Shown here piece after piece: positions 5,277 through 5,716 of a stretch of DNA of 5,716 nt. A model generated the notes under the pieces. It made no database searches. It was given only the letters and a program-made list of their open reading frames with translations, and was not told where the DNA came from. The stretch comes from Spirochaetales bacterium (GTDB taxonomy: Bacteria; Spirochaetota; Spirochaetia; ARS1246). Numbering within the stretch: position 1 is the stretch's first letter; every line of letters begins with the position of its first letter. Made by a program: the position numbers and the translations under genes. The DNA lies in NCBI GenBank assembly GCA_018644745.1, contig JABGPX010000439.1:1-5716 (forward strand), read 5' to 3'.

Positions 5277-5716
5277 TTCGCTCATTTAGAATGGGCCGAT
5301 ATCCGCCGCGGAAAGATTGCCAGGCTCGGGATATTTAATATAAATCTGGTGCGGCGAAAATCGGCCGCCGGGCAGACCGGGCGATTTGTCGTAGTTGACG
5401 CGCCGGACTGGGTGTGCGTTGTGCCATTCGTACAGCGAGATCCGGATCACGTATACACGGTGCGGCAATTCAGACACGGAAGCGGAAAAGTTACCCTCGA
5501 GTTTCCCGCCGGGGTAGTAGATTCCGGCGAGGCTCCGGATGCCGCGGCCCGGCGAGAACTGCTCGAAGAAACGGGCTGCGAAACCCGGACGCTCGTGCAT
5601 ATCGGATCGGTTAATCCAAACCCGGCTTTTATGAGTAACCGGCTTCATACCTACGCTGCGCTGGATTTGACAAAGGTGCAGGATCAGAACCTTGATTCAC
5701 TGGAACTTCTCGATCT
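5262..5716 (+). CDS. NUDIX hydrolase, ADP-ribose pyrophosphatase type, partial
   Basis: The first 151 codons of a NUDIX hydrolase, cut by the right edge; relatives are commonly about 170-200 residues, so most of it is present. The NUDIX box runs from Gly84 to Cys106. It fits GX5EX7REUXEEXGU: Gly84, Glu90, Arg98-Glu99, Glu102-Glu103 and Gly105 are all present, and only the final hydrophobic position is unusual (Cys106). The lead-in VYTVRQFRHG (64-73) and the segment VNPNPAFMSN (117-126) after the box are typical of ADP-ribose/nucleoside-diphosphate-sugar pyrophosphatases, which hydrolyse the substrate to two monophosphates with Mg2+ in the cytosol. The ATG at 5262 is forced from upstream by an in-frame TGA at 5259-5261. 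No convincing Shine-Dalgarno sequence precedes it, so initiation may be weak or leaderless. The substrate is inferred from the family only. Confidence 0.87.
   Translation, partial: MKKDQFAHLEWADIRRGKIARLGIFNINLVRRKSAAGQTGRFVVVDAPDWVCVVPFVQRDPDHVYTVRQFRHGSGKVTLEFPAGVVDSGEAPDAAARRELLEETGCETRTLVHIGSVNPNPAFMSNRLHTYAALDLTKVQDQNLDSLELLD

Overview
The window reads as ordinary, gene-dense bacterial chromosome. Genes have Shine-Dalgarno-like starts, base composition is moderate, and spacing is short or overlapping. I see no rRNA, tRNA, CRISPR array, insertion sequence or phage gene. The organism cannot be named from this sequence. The protein types (long-form PfkB KDG-kinase-like, MerA-like flavoprotein with a short N-terminal extension, fructosamine-kinase-like protein, KamA-family radical SAM enzyme) suit a free-living, metabolically versatile bacterium, possibly from a poorly cultured phylum, but that is inference.

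Layout. (1) 1-547, minus: N-terminal part of a mercuric-reductase/lipoamide-dehydrogenase-type flavoprotein that runs off the left edge. (2) 548-746: a 199-base divergent intergenic region with a candidate forward promoter and a perfect 12-base palindrome over its -10 region. (3) 747-4212, plus: four tightly packed genes that look like one operon. They are a PfkB-family 2-keto-3-deoxygluconate-kinase-like sugar kinase, a fructosamine-3-kinase-family kinase (APH fold), a KamA-family radical SAM/PLP enzyme (lysine 2,3-aminomutase-like) and a small five-helix membrane protein. The last three all appear to start at GTG, with a 16-base gap followed by 4-base and 14-base overlaps. (4) 4205-5209, minus: an extended-SDR NAD(P)-dependent epimerase/dehydratase, convergent with the membrane-protein gene and overlapping its end by 8 bases. 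(5) 5262-5716, plus: the start of a NUDIX hydrolase of ADP-ribose-pyrophosphatase type, cut by the right edge and divergent from the SDR gene across 52 bases.

How the genes may work together. The operon is the most interesting part. Fructosamine-3-kinase phosphorylates sugar adducts on lysine amines; the product decays to free amine plus 3-deoxyglucosone. 3-Deoxyglucosone can be oxidised to 2-keto-3-deoxygluconate, the substrate of KDG kinase, and the released amine belongs to lysine, the substrate class of KamA enzymes. The four genes could therefore be a glycation repair and salvage unit. This is a hypothesis built from family chemistry and gene order; the required aldehyde oxidation step is not encoded in the window.
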